From positions 1 to 48,923 of the forward strand of contig JABCZK010000036.1 of assembly GCA_013289695.1 (NCBI GenBank): a stretch of DNA of 48,923 bases, in the 5' to 3' direction. Made by a program: the position numbers and the translations under genes. Under the pieces are notes generated by a model. The model did not search any database. It was given only the letters and a program-made list of their open reading frames with translations, and had not been told where the DNA came from. Origin of the DNA: Acidobacteriota bacterium. Its GTDB lineage: Bacteria > Acidobacteriota > Terriglobia > Acidiferrales > UBA7541. How positions within the stretch are numbered: position 1 is the first letter of the stretch; each line of letters starts with the position of its first letter. Positions 1-8,606 of the stretch are shown one piece after another.

Positions 1-384
1 GCTGCTGTCGGTTCACGTAGCGAATCAGAGGATGTTTGCCGATCGGATTTTCTTGGCTCATGCCGCGAGCTTACGGCACGCTCCATTTTTTGCAAGAGTG
101 AATCTCAGGATGTTTCTTCACAGCTTCGTTTTGAAGGGTGCGGGTTTAGACGCGGCGACGTGCGAGACGAACGGGAGGCAAAACCCGCGCCGCGGGTCCG
201 GGTTGCCGGTCACGAATCGATCAGCGTACCGACTCGATAAGCTCGGTTGACACGAACGCGCAGTAGAGGTACCGTGGCGCGCACGTCACCGCTTGAGAAC
301 TGGGACCCAAGGCGCGCAGCGCAAACGCGCGCGGCATCGCAGTTCGGCCACCCTTTCTCTCTCGACATAGGAGCGTGCGTCACC
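1..384. other. Leader region without a recognised gene
   Basis: I recognise no gene here. Short open frames exist on both strands, but none has a convincing ribosome site or a recognisable product. The right half holds a good promoter candidate (247-275) and the 5' leader of the first DUF3857 gene. The left end is cut by the window, so 1-200 could be the tail or regulatory region of something outside. Confidence 0.5.
247..275 (+). promoter_or_regulatory. Sigma-70-like promoter of the DUF3857 pair
   Basis: A perfect -35 hexamer TTGACA (247-252) is followed after exactly 17 bases by TACCGT (270-275), a weak -10. Transcription would start near 282 and leave a leader of about 100 bases before the ATG at 385. 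The -35 and the spacing are seen directly; activity is inferred. Confidence 0.45.
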
Positions 385-2370
385 ATGAATCGAACCCAGC
401 GATTCGTTTGCGCCACTGCCTTTGCGTTCGTGCTACTGTGCGCCGCCGCCATTGCGCCGCGCCCTTCCTCCGCCGGCGACGAGTGGCTCCCCATCCCTCC
501 GGCCGACCTCGCCCTGAAAGACAACCCTGCCAGCCCCGGCGCCCACGCCATGATCCTTTACCGCTCCAGTGATATGGATTCCAAGGAATCCTCCGTCCGC
601 GAATACGTCCGCGTGAAAATTTTTACGCAGGAAGGCACCAAGGAAGCCGACGTCGAGCTGCCCTTCAACAGACAGCAGGTGAACGTCCTGGACATCCGCG
701 GTCGCACCATCCACCCGGACGGCAGCATCGTCAATTTCGAGGGCAAACCCTTCGAGAAGACCATCGTAAAAGCCAGCGGCTTCCAATATCTCGCGAAAAC
801 CTTCACCCTTCCGGATGTTCACCCCGGCAGCATCATCGAATATAAGTTCCGTGAACAGAGCGACCCGCATTACTACGTCAACGAAAGCTGGACGATTACT
901 GGCCACCTCTATACTCGCGATGCGCATTTCGTCATTCGGCCGGACACCGGCTCCTACGCCGCTGCGCTCTTCTATCGCCAGAACGGCCTGCCGACTGGCA
1001 CCGTGCCGATCAAGCAACCAAACGGCACCTACGTGATGGACATTCACAATATCGCCGGTCTGGAGGAGGAAGAATATATGCCGCCCGAGCGTGCGCTCCA
1101 GGCGCATGTGGACTTCTATTACGTGAATGCGAGCGATCCGCAGAACGAGACCTCGGAAAAGTTCTGGAACCGCAAGGGCAAAGCCTGGTCAGAAGAAGTG
1201 GACCGTTTCATAAACAAAAAAGGCGCGCTCGAAAGCGACTTGTCGCGCACCGTGAGCGCCGACGACGCGCCCGAAACGAAGCTCCGGAAAATCTACGCGC
1301 GCGTGCAAAAAATCCGCAATCTTTCGATGGAAGACGACAAATCGGAAAAGGAACAAAAGCAAGAACAAATCAAGCCCAATAACAACGTGGAAGATGTCTT
1401 GAAGCACAACTACGCCAACGCTCGCGAGTTGAACTACACATTCGTGGGCCTGGCGCGCACTGCCGGCTTTTCAGCCAGCGAGGTTTTCGTCGCGCCTCGC
1501 CATGTAAATTTCTTCCTTCCCGAGATGATGGACACTTCGCAGATTTCAGCGGACATCGTTTGGGTTCATGCTGGCTCCCAGGATTATTATCTCGATCCTG
1601 CCGCCAGCACTTTCCCCTTCGGAATCGTTCCTTGGTACGAAACGAACACGCGCGGCATCCGTTGCAGCAAATCCGGAGGCGAAATCGTCACCGTGCCACC
1701 CTCGCCGCCCACTCAAGCCACCGAAATCCGCACCGCTGAACTGGAAATTGATTCCGACGGTCAGGCCATGGGCAAGCTCCAGGTGGACTACACCGGGCAC
1801 TTGGCTGCCTCCCGCCGCGAACAATCCCGCGAAGAAGATGAATCCGGCCGCCGCAAATCCATTGGCGACGAAATCCAGGCCTGGTTGCCAGCAGGCTCCT
1901 CGTTTGAGGTCACCGCGCTCGCCAATTGGGACAACAAAGATCTGCCGCTGCACGTCGAAGGCACCGCAAAAATCCCCAATCTCGGAACGACCGCCGGACG
2001 CCGCATGCTCGTCCCCGCTTCGCCGTTTCAATCCCGGCAGACAGCGGCCTTTCACCCTGAAAAAAGACTATATGCCGTGTATTTCAACCTCCCGTATGAA
2101 GAAATCGACGACGTGAAACTCAAGGTTCCCGCGGAATTCAAGATCGAGTCGGTACCACCGGCCAAGCAGGCCAAGCCGGGCGTGGTTTCCTACGAAATCT
2201 CCGCGGCGCAGCAGGGCAACGTGGTCGAGGTCAAGCGCCTGCTCGTCCTGGATGGCTTGGCCTTTCCGGTTACCAGTTATCCGGCGTTGCGTAATTTCTT
2301 CAACTCGGTGAAAACCTATGACGACGCGCAAATTGTTCTGCAAAATGCCGAATCAGCAAAAAATAACTAG
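385..2370 (+). CDS. Secreted DUF3857/transglutaminase-like protein with degenerate active site
   Basis: A 661-residue exported protein. I chose ATG 385 over the open frame that begins at 247 because it has TAGGAG upstream and gives a clean signal peptide ending near PSSAG. The N-terminal half resembles DUF3857 (beta-rich, with phrases such as IHPDGSIV and PDVHPGSIIEYKF) and the middle resembles a transglutaminase-core fold. Where active members read Y-G-D-C-K-D, this protein reads Y-A-N-A-R-E (tyrosine 343, alanine 346), so the catalytic cysteine is missing. The usual histidine region is also not recognisable, while a YYLDPA aspartate element remains. The next gene overlaps it by 26 bases and encodes an intact relative, so the two are probably co-translated. 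A non-enzymatic partner or binding protein is the likeliest role; the substrate is unknown. Confidence 0.85.
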   Translation: MNRTQRFVCATAFAFVLLCAAAIAPRPSSAGDEWLPIPPADLALKDNPASPGAHAMILYRSSDMDSKESSVREYVRVKIFTQEGTKEADVELPFNRQQVNVLDIRGRTIHPDGSIVNFEGKPFEKTIVKASGFQYLAKTFTLPDVHPGSIIEYKFREQSDPHYYVNESWTITGHLYTRDAHFVIRPDTGSYAAALFYRQNGLPTGTVPIKQPNGTYVMDIHNIAGLEEEEYMPPERALQAHVDFYYVNASDPQNETSEKFWNRKGKAWSEEVDRFINKKGALESDLSRTVSADDAPETKLRKIYARVQKIRNLSMEDDKSEKEQKQEQIKPNNNVEDVLKHNYANARELNYTFVGLARTAGFSASEVFVAPRHVNFFLPEMMDTSQISADIVWVHAGSQDYYLDPAASTFPFGIVPWYETNTRGIRCSKSGGEIVTVPPSPPTQATEIRTAELEIDSDGQAMGKLQVDYTGHLAASRREQSREEDESGRRKSIGDEIQAWLPAGSSFEVTALANWDNKDLPLHVEGTAKIPNLGTTAGRRMLVPASPFQSRQTAAFHPEKRLYAVYFNLPYEEIDDVKLKVPAEFKIESVPPAKQAKPGVVSYEISAAQQGNVVEVKRLLVLDGLAFPVTSYPALRNFFNSVKTYDDAQIVLQNAESAKNN

Positions 2371-4369
2371 ACCCATCGCGGCCGCGGCGCGCGCCGCTCT
2401 CTTCGCGGTGGCCCTCACGGTGCCCCTCGCGTCGGTCTTCGCCCGCTTCTCTCCGCGTGTGTTCGCGGATACCGCGCCGGATTGGCTGCGCGCCGCCGCG
2501 CATCAAACCCTGCCGGAATATCCCAAGGACGCGGTCGCCATCGTGCTTCTCGATGACTTGCAGACCACCGTCAAGGACAATGGCGAAATTGAAACCAGGT
2601 CTCGCCGCGCCTATAAACTCCTGCGCCCCGAAGCTCGCGATAAGTACGGTTACGCAGGCGTCAACTTCGATAACGAGACGAAACTTTCCTTCTTCAAGGC
2701 CTGGACCATCACTGCCGACGGCAAGGAAATGGAACTGAAGGAAAAAGATGCAGTCGAGTTCAGTCTCTCCAGCTTCGAAGTCTTCAGCGACGAGCGCGGC
2801 AAGGGCATCAAGTTCTCCGCCGCGGACCCCGGCAGCATCGTCGGCTACGAGTACGTCCAGAGGCATCGCCCGTTCGTCTTCGAAGACGACTGGGAATTTC
2901 AGCACGCGATCCCCACTCGCCTCGCGCGCTTTTCCTTGCAGCTGCCTCCCGGTTGGGAGTTCACTGAGTATTGGGCCAACTTTCCGAAACAACAGCCGCA
3001 ATCATCCGCGAACAACTTCTACGTCTGGCAAGTCGAAAATATTCCCGCCGTCGAAATCGAAACCGACATGCCGCCTTTTCTCACCGTCGCCAGCCGCATG
3101 GACATCAAATACTTCCCGCGCGACCCCGCTCTCCGCGCCAAGACCACCGGCTCCTGGAACGACATCGGCGTCTGGTATGCCAATCTCACCTCTGCCAGTC
3201 GCGTTCCCTCACCAGCGCTCCAGCACAAAGTTGCTGAGCTTACCGTCGGTGTTTCCGACCCGCTCAAAAAAATGCAAGTGCTCGCCGCCTACGTCCAACA
3301 GCAGATCCGCTACGTGGCGATCGAAATAGGTATCGGCGGCTTGCAACCTCATCCGGCCGCGGACGTTTTCAAACATCAGTACGGGGATTGCAAGGACAAA
3401 GCCACGCTGCTCAGCGCCATGCTCAAGCAAATCGGCGTTGATTCCTACTACGTCATGATTGATACCCACCGCGGCATCGTCAATCCGGATTTTCCTTCGC
3501 TGCGCGGCAACCACATGATCATGGCCATCCGCCTCCCGCAGGATGTTCCCATCAACCGTCTTTACGCGATCGTCGAAGATCCCCAACTTGGCCGGCTCTT
3601 ATTCTTCGATCCCACCGACCCCTATGTGCGGCTGGGATACTTGCCGTCGGAACTCCAGCAAAATTACGGGCTGGTCATCACGCCTGACAGCGGCAAACTG
3701 ATTTTGCTTCCCCTGTTGCCTCCGCCCACCAATCGTCTGCTGCGCACTGCCACTCTCACCCTGTCCTCCACCGGCAACCTCGGCGGAGAGGTCAACGAGT
3801 TGCGCTGGGGCGCTCCGGCTGGGGATAGCCGCGCGCAGTTTCTGAACTCCTCGCCCTCCGACCGTCCCAAGGTCTTCGAAAAATTCCTGGGAACATTCCT
3901 CAATAATTTCACGCTCACCAACGCGTCCGTCGGCAATCTCGATAATTACGACGAGAATTTCACCCTGCACTATCAATTCGTCGTGGAGGGCTACGCCAAG
4001 ACCGCTGGCAACCTCCTGATCGTGCGCCCCCGCGTTGTCGGCGACAAAGGTTCGACCATCCTCGCCGGAAAAGCGCGCAAATATCCCATCGAGTTCGAGG
4101 GCACCACTCTGCAATCCGATATTTTTGATATCACCCTGCCCGCCGGCTACGTTGTGGACGAACTCCCGCAATCCGTGGAAGCCAAATGCGATTACGCCAC
4201 CTACAAAAGTAACGTCGAGGTGAAGGACAACGTCCTGCACTACAAGCGCACTTACGAAATCACCGGCGTGGTGGTGCCGACGGAAAAACTTCCTGAAGTT
4301 CGCGACTTCTTTCACCAGGTAGCTGCCGCGGAAAAATCCAGCGCGGTCCTGCGCCGCGCCAACCCCTAA
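2345..4369 (+). CDS. Secreted DUF3857/transglutaminase-like protein, intact triad
   Basis: A 674-residue exported protein. ATG 2345 is preferred because it gives a basic N-terminus and hydrophobic stretch typical of a signal peptide; it lies inside the end of the previous gene. DUF3857 occupies roughly residues 50-240, followed by a transglutaminase-like core in which C349 (QYGDCKDKATLL), H390 (GNHMIMAI) and D422 (FFDPTDPY) form a plausible Cys-His-Asp triad. The C-terminal beta domain resembles DUF3858. Family members are periplasmic or outer-surface proteins common in Acidobacteriota and Bacteroidota. The reaction (protein crosslinking, peptide cleavage or glycan-peptide processing) is not settled. 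It is paired with a catalytically dead paralogue upstream. Confidence 0.88.
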   Translation: MPNQQKITRPIAAAARAALFAVALTVPLASVFARFSPRVFADTAPDWLRAAAHQTLPEYPKDAVAIVLLDDLQTTVKDNGEIETRSRRAYKLLRPEARDKYGYAGVNFDNETKLSFFKAWTITADGKEMELKEKDAVEFSLSSFEVFSDERGKGIKFSAADPGSIVGYEYVQRHRPFVFEDDWEFQHAIPTRLARFSLQLPPGWEFTEYWANFPKQQPQSSANNFYVWQVENIPAVEIETDMPPFLTVASRMDIKYFPRDPALRAKTTGSWNDIGVWYANLTSASRVPSPALQHKVAELTVGVSDPLKKMQVLAAYVQQQIRYVAIEIGIGGLQPHPAADVFKHQYGDCKDKATLLSAMLKQIGVDSYYVMIDTHRGIVNPDFPSLRGNHMIMAIRLPQDVPINRLYAIVEDPQLGRLLFFDPTDPYVRLGYLPSELQQNYGLVITPDSGKLILLPLLPPPTNRLLRTATLTLSSTGNLGGEVNELRWGAPAGDSRAQFLNSSPSDRPKVFEKFLGTFLNNFTLTNASVGNLDNYDENFTLHYQFVVEGYAKTAGNLLIVRPRVVGDKGSTILAGKARKYPIEFEGTTLQSDIFDITLPAGYVVDELPQSVEAKCDYATYKSNVEVKDNVLHYKRTYEITGVVVPTEKLPEVRDFFHQVAAAEKSSAVLRRANP

Positions 4370-4427
4370 CCGCCGCCCGAATATTCCTCCGCGGCATGGG
4401 CAATCTTGACCGCGCTCTTTATTTAAT

Positions 4428-4473
4428 CCGTCATCCTGAATCCGCGAGAGCGGGTGTAGGAACTCTCTTCGAT
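4428..4473 (-). repeat. Dispersed 46-bp hairpin repeat, copy 1
   Basis: Read on the minus strand, this block matches 18386-18431 at 42 of 46 positions. It contains an imperfect hairpin built on ATCC...GGAT arms around a CCGC/GCGG core. It lies 20 bases after the stop codon of the minus-strand DUF3224 gene, in that gene's sense orientation. It may act as a 3' mRNA end or stability element; it has no T-tract. Confidence 0.75.
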
Positions 4474-4493
4474 CTTCGCCGCCGCGTTTCTCC

Positions 4494-4982
4494 CTACGGC
4501 GCGGCCGGCAACGTGTACTCAAACTCGTACGAATGTTTCCCCGCGGCGATAATCACAGTCAGCTTCCCGGCGATGCCCACGAGCTGGCCTGTCCCGGAAT
4601 CCGGCACGACGATAATCGACTGCTGCGGCTCGCCGCGCGTCAGCGTCCCGCTATGCTGCAGGACGAAGCTTCCGCTGCGGCCCTTCAACGTCCCCGTAAC
4701 CCGCTCAATCGCCACATACCCCGCCGAGCCTTTCACATCGGTCCCAGCCGTCAGCATCGTTCCCTTCGATGCCGCTTCCAAATCTCCGTGATACTGCTTG
4801 TCGAGCGAATACCTAGCCAGCGTAGACCCCTCCGCCTTGTCCGCCTCCCCCTGCGCATCCACCTTCACATCAAACGCTCCAGCAGCATGTTCCGCCACAG
4901 TCTTCTCCTTTTGCGCAACAGAAGGAATAGCCAAGCAGCCAGTCAGCAGCGCCACCGCAAAACCCCACGCCCAAGTTTTCAT
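4494..4982 (-). CDS. Secreted DUF3224 family protein
   Basis: A 162-residue protein with a signal peptide (residues 1-23, a hydrophobic stretch ending SVAQ). The mature part matches my memory of DUF3224, a small beta-barrel family, with SLDKQYHGDLEA, KGSAGYVAIERVTGTL, GRSGSFVLQHSGT and VPDSGTGQLVGIAGK segments in the expected order. The biochemical role of DUF3224 is unknown. It lies 92 bases downstream of the CreD-like gene on the same strand and may be co-transcribed with it. A dispersed repeat follows its stop codon. Confidence 0.85.
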   Translation of the reverse strand: MKTWAWGFAVALLTGCLAIPSVAQKEKTVAEHAAGAFDVKVDAQGEADKAEGSTLARYSLDKQYHGDLEAASKGTMLTAGTDVKGSAGYVAIERVTGTLKGRSGSFVLQHSGTLTRGEPQQSIIVVPDSGTGQLVGIAGKLTVIIAAGKHSYEFEYTLPAAP

Positions 4983-5074
4983 AAGTCAGTGCACTCCCGC
5001 AAGCATTCTGCCGCCAGCCACGCCACAATTCAACGCAAACAATACCGCGCGCCGCCGCGGCCACGTAGCCGACC

Positions 5075-6298
5075 TCAGCGCACCGCAAACTTTTCCGTCC
5101 ACTGTATACGCGCGGTAGTTTGCATGGCGATGAACAGGGTCAGAATCGCGCCAATCGTGATCGCCAGACCAGTGAATCCCTCGAAAAAGAAAGCGTAGGA
5201 GAAGAGCACCAAGTACACAAATTGCGCCAACCCCGCCTCCAACAACGCCCCGCGCATTCCCGCAACCAATCGCAGATAGCTCACCAGCAGCGCAACCGAA
5301 ACAACGGAGCAAATCACAAAAGCCACATGAATCGAAACGTGATCCACCAAATAGGCCATCAGAAGGTGAAATGAAAAAAACGCGCAGGCGAGAAAAAAAT
5401 AATTCATGGGATGCAGCTTGATCCCCCGTACCGTAGTCAGCAGAAAAAGCGCAAAAAAGAAAAACAACAGCGAAACTGGCGCGAAATAACTGATGCGCCC
5501 CGCCAGCGGCCCCGGCTGCAGCTTCTGCGGCAGAGCAATTCCCACGTGGTAGCCCGACACCAGGTTTTTGTAGTTCCAAACCAGATCCCATCCGTTCCGC
5601 TGGCGGATCTCTTCCGTCGGCGATAGCGTATTTTCCAGCAGGTCGAAGCCACGGAAATTGGTGGTGACGTGCAGCTGAAAATCTTTGACCTGCGTAACTT
5701 CATCGCCAAACCCGTAACTCCAGTTGTCCAGGCCGTGCGAGCGATAAGCAACTCGCAGCGCCGCCGTCTCGTGGGGTTGCAGCTGTATCGTCGCCACAGC
5801 GTCTTTTTTTTCACTGGTTGTGGCCACGGAAACGTCGTTGACCGAAAAATTCAAATCATCGTACACCGCCTGGCTTGCCGGCAGATGCATTCGGAAAGTT
5901 ACCTCTTGCGCCTGATCGCTGGGATTGTTGAAGCGATAAGCCCCGGAAAAATCCACCTGATATGTGCTGTACCAAAGAAGCCCCTTCTTGCGGTAATCAA
6001 GTCGCAGCGCCGCGTCCGCGCGGGTCTGTTCCAGAGGCAGTGTGACCCAAGTCCTCTGTTGCACCGTGCGAATGGCAGCTGTTCCGCTTCCCGTCGCAGC
6101 GACCTGCTTTTGAGAAACGACTTGGTAACCGGCCGTAGGCGGCGTTTGTTCCTGAGCCGTTCCCCACGACGACGACACGCGGCCTTTCAGCTGTGCATCA
6201 GTGGAATATGTGCGGTAGAAGATCGTGCTGCCGAGGATGGCCCAACCTATCGAACTACACACCAGAATGAAACCGATTGCAGCGATGCGTTTCAGCAT
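5075..6298 (-). CDS. creD: CreD-like inner membrane protein
   Basis: A 407-residue membrane protein. The start at 6298 (MLKRIAAIGF) follows a GGAG at suitable spacing; a longer frame to 6361 would run through the promoter. Layout: one N-terminal membrane segment (about 5-25), a large extracytoplasmic beta-rich domain (about 30-280) and five to six C-terminal membrane helices. The segment RGIKLHPMNYFFLACAFFSF and the FEGFTGLAITIGAI region are typical of CreD (inner membrane protein linked to envelope integrity and the CreBC regulon in enterics). No creBC genes are nearby, so the name reflects family only. The strong promoter and adjacent inverted repeat upstream suggest repressor control. Confidence 0.75.
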   Translation of the reverse strand: MLKRIAAIGFILVCSSIGWAILGSTIFYRTYSTDAQLKGRVSSSWGTAQEQTPPTAGYQVVSQKQVAATGSGTAAIRTVQQRTWVTLPLEQTRADAALRLDYRKKGLLWYSTYQVDFSGAYRFNNPSDQAQEVTFRMHLPASQAVYDDLNFSVNDVSVATTSEKKDAVATIQLQPHETAALRVAYRSHGLDNWSYGFGDEVTQVKDFQLHVTTNFRGFDLLENTLSPTEEIRQRNGWDLVWNYKNLVSGYHVGIALPQKLQPGPLAGRISYFAPVSLLFFFFALFLLTTVRGIKLHPMNYFFLACAFFSFHLLMAYLVDHVSIHVAFVICSVVSVALLVSYLRLVAGMRGALLEAGLAQFVYLVLFSYAFFFEGFTGLAITIGAILTLFIAMQTTARIQWTEKFAVR

Positions 6299-6345
6299 TT
6301 TCGATAACTCCGTAATCGAAGGATTTCCTTCCCCGCCGCACAGCC

Positions 6346-6374
6346 ATTCTCTCGGATTCAATTCATTATGTCAA
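6346..6374 (-). promoter_or_regulatory. Promoter of the CreD-like gene
   Basis: On the minus strand a perfect TTGACA (6374-6369) is followed after 17 bases by GAGAAT (6351-6346), four of six matches to the -10 consensus. The start of transcription would lie near 6339, about 40 bases before the ATG at 6298. Confidence 0.6.
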
Positions 6375-6375
6375 G

Positions 6376-6394
6376 TACTTTGTGTTACAAAGCA
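6376..6394. promoter_or_regulatory. Operator-like inverted repeat next to the creD promoter
   Basis: CTTTGT (6378-6383) and ACAAAG (6387-6392) form a perfect inverted repeat around three bases. It extends by one further base pair beyond a mismatch, and sits directly upstream of the -35 box. The size and symmetry suit a dimeric winged-helix repressor of the PadR or GntR type; the regulator is not encoded nearby. Its identity is inference. Confidence 0.45.
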
Positions 6395-6899
6395 TCGTGC
6401 CATATTTCGACCAGTGGGTACTCGTTCTGTCCCGCTTCTGTCCGCTCGTACAGTTACGTTTCGTTTATGCGGCTGCTAATCTCGGGCCGGACTCAAGAAA
6501 ATGAGAAATTTTCGGGAATCACGCGACGATCGTTCGCTGTTCGCGCCGCGCCAGATTTCCACGCGTCAGGCGCCAAAGATCAGGACCTGCATGTGGACAG
6601 TCGCCACTCCCCTTCTAATCGCTAGTGGCCAAATATTAAAAACTCATCTAACCCACACAAAGCAAACCGGAAACATTTTTCTAATCGCTAGTTTTTCGGC
6701 ACTTTTCGCCGTTCGGGCGGCATCGGCGCGCGAACGCGTCGCGGATCATCAGTCAGGAAATTCCAATCGCGCATTTTCTAACCGCAACACACCCGAATTC
6801 AGAAAATTCGCAAACCCACGGAAACAAACGCGAAACGATTTTCTGACCGCAACAAATTCGGCAATGTCGCGAAATTCGGCGCAGGGCAATCACACGCGA

Positions 6900-6921
6900 G
6901 CGGTTCGCGAACCGCCCCTAC
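6900..6921. repeat. REP-like palindrome (GCGGTTCGCGAACCGC family), copy 1
   Basis: GCGGTTCGCGAACCGC is a perfect 16-base palindrome followed by CCCTAC. A near copy with the same CCCTAC tail lies at 11484-11508. The shared tail argues for a repeat family over a chance palindrome. Confidence 0.55.
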
Positions 6922-7154
6922 CGGTGCAAATCAACGGCGGGCGCGGCCTGCCTGCGGAAGGCGGGCAAGCAGCGCCCCTACCAATTCAGGAGCGGATTTG
7001 TGATGCGGACGACGGGGATAGTTTTTCGCGGATGGGCGGAGCATTTCGCGGGCGACTACTGCCGGAACACGGACCGCGGCGCGCAGGTCGCGCGCCACGG
7101 GTGACTAATCACGACTCACCAATCACTAATCACGCTTTTCCCAGCGGCAATCCA

Positions 7155-8483
7155 TCAGCGCGGCTGCGGAGCTTTCCTCGCAGCAGGCTGCGCGAAATCT
7201 TCCAGCCTCCGCGCCAGCGATTCTGGTAGCTCGGCTTCGAGGTGCATGTGGCCGTCCGTTACTTCGGAATGCAGGACGCGGCCGGTGGCGTGGACTAGCG
7301 AGAGATTGCGGCCGTCGGATAGAGGGATGCGCAGATCCACGCGCACGAGCGGATCTACCGGGAGCGCGGCGTCCATGCGGGCTAGCAAATCTTCGAGGCC
7401 GGCGCCGGTGACGGCGGACGTGAAAACTTTATTTTCGTTGCGGCCGTTGGCTTTGGTGAGCGCGGCTAGTTCTTCCGGTGATAGACGATCGGTCTTGTTG
7501 AAAACTTGCAGGCGCGGGCGATCCTGCACGCCGAGGTCGGTGAGGACTTTCAGCACGTCCGCATCCTGCTCGGCATGATGAGGATTGGAAATATCGCTGA
7601 CCTGCACGATCAGCGCCGCTTCCTGCACTTCTTCGAGCGTGGCGCGGAATGCGGCGATCAAATCGGGAGGCAGATCGCGCAGAAATCCTACAGTGTCCGA
7701 AAGCAACGCGCGGCGCCGCGAAGGCAGCCGCACGGCGCGCACGGTGGGATCGAGCGTCGCGAACATTTTCGAAGACGTGAGCACGTCCGCATGAGTAAGC
7801 GCGTTGAAGAGCGTGGATTTTCCAGCGTTGGTGTAACCCACCAGCGCGATCATGCCCAGCGGCACGGCCTGGCGCGCACGGCGGCGGGTGGTGCGCTGGC
7901 GGCGCACGGTTTCGATGGCTTCTTTGATTTTGCTTACGCGGTCGCGGATGCGGCGGCGGTCGGTTTCCAGTTTTTGTTCGCCAGGGCCGCGCGTGCCGAT
8001 GCCGCCGCCCAGCCGCGAGAGTTCTTCGCCGCGTCCGGTGAGCCGCGGCAACAAATAATTCAATTGCGCCAACTCCACCTGCAGCTGGCCTTCGCGCGTG
8101 CGCGCATGCATCGCAAAAATATCCAGGATCAGCTGGGTGCGGTCAATCACGCGCGTGCCGATGCCCTTCTCCATATTGCGCAGCTGCACGGGCGTCAGGT
8201 TGTGGTCCACAATCACCAGCGGCACATGGCGCAGCTCGGCTTCGGCGCGAATTTCATCCAGCTTGCCGCGGCCAACGAGCGTCGCGGGGTCCAACGCTTC
8301 GCGCACCTGCAAAATGCTGCCCGCGATTTTCGCGCCGGCGGATTCGGCGAGCTCGTGCAACTCTTCGAGCGAATCGCGCCCGGCAGCCGAAGGATCGCCG
8401 GCACGCCCGCGTGGAGTTTTTTTCAAGCTCACGCCGACAAGCAGCACGCTCTCACGATTGTCCACCGATTGCGCGGTTTTCAT
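7155..8483 (-). CDS. hflX: GTPase HflX
   Basis: A 442-residue ribosome-associated GTPase that splits or rescues stalled 70S ribosomes, notably under stress. The N-terminal HflX domain includes the glycine-rich linker LGGGIGTRGPGEQKLETDRR (about 158-177). The G domain shows G1 GYTNAGKST (216-224), G3 DTVGF (263-267) and G4 NKTD (329-332). Length matches the family. A TATAAT box upstream (8549-8544) suggests it has its own promoter. It is usually linked to miaA; here a methyltransferase and a TetR regulator separate them. Confidence 0.97.
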   Translation of the reverse strand: MKTAQSVDNRESVLLVGVSLKKTPRGRAGDPSAAGRDSLEELHELAESAGAKIAGSILQVREALDPATLVGRGKLDEIRAEAELRHVPLVIVDHNLTPVQLRNMEKGIGTRVIDRTQLILDIFAMHARTREGQLQVELAQLNYLLPRLTGRGEELSRLGGGIGTRGPGEQKLETDRRRIRDRVSKIKEAIETVRRQRTTRRRARQAVPLGMIALVGYTNAGKSTLFNALTHADVLTSSKMFATLDPTVRAVRLPSRRRALLSDTVGFLRDLPPDLIAAFRATLEEVQEAALIVQVSDISNPHHAEQDADVLKVLTDLGVQDRPRLQVFNKTDRLSPEELAALTKANGRNENKVFTSAVTGAGLEDLLARMDAALPVDPLVRVDLRIPLSDGRNLSLVHATGRVLHSEVTDGHMHLEAELPESLARRLEDFAQPAARKAPQPR

Positions 8484-8543
8484 GCGGATGGATTGGCCCG
8501 GGCCCCGTGCAAATTGCGGGAAATTTTATTCATTGGTAATTCG

Positions 8544-8572
8544 ATTATACGCCGAATGCGCGGGGATGAAAC
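8544..8572 (-). promoter_or_regulatory. Promoter of hflX
   Basis: On the minus strand a perfect -10 TATAAT (8549-8544) lies about 60 bases before the hflX ATG. The -35 position (8572-8567, GTTTCA) is poor. The site is in the short gap between the methyltransferase stop and hflX, so independent transcription of hflX is plausible. Confidence 0.45.
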
Positions 8573-8606
8573 GGTGCGAATTTCAGCCCGCATCCGCCCA
8601 GAAGTT

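Larger units (their letters stand above)
6299..7154. other. Gene-poor region with repeats
   Basis: I see no convincing gene in these 856 bases. The open frame 6501-7229 has low-complexity composition, lacks a ribosome site and overlaps hflX. Contents: the creD promoter and operator (6346-6394); a related motif TTCTAAYCGC or TTCTGACCGC that recurs at 6613, 6679, 6776 and 6841; a perfect 16-base palindrome at 6900-6915; and a run of ATCAC/CTAATCAC near-repeats at 7102-7134. Base composition is lower in GC than the flanking genes. Confidence 0.6.

Noticed and set aside
7102..7134. ATCAC/CTAATCAC near-tandem repeats, considered as a CRISPR-like or phase-variable tract
   Set aside because: The units are too short and irregular, with no spacer structure and no gene to switch.
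6501..7229. 242-codon open frame upstream of hflX
   Set aside because: There is no ribosome site, the composition is low-complexity, it crosses the palindromic repeats, and its end runs into hflX.
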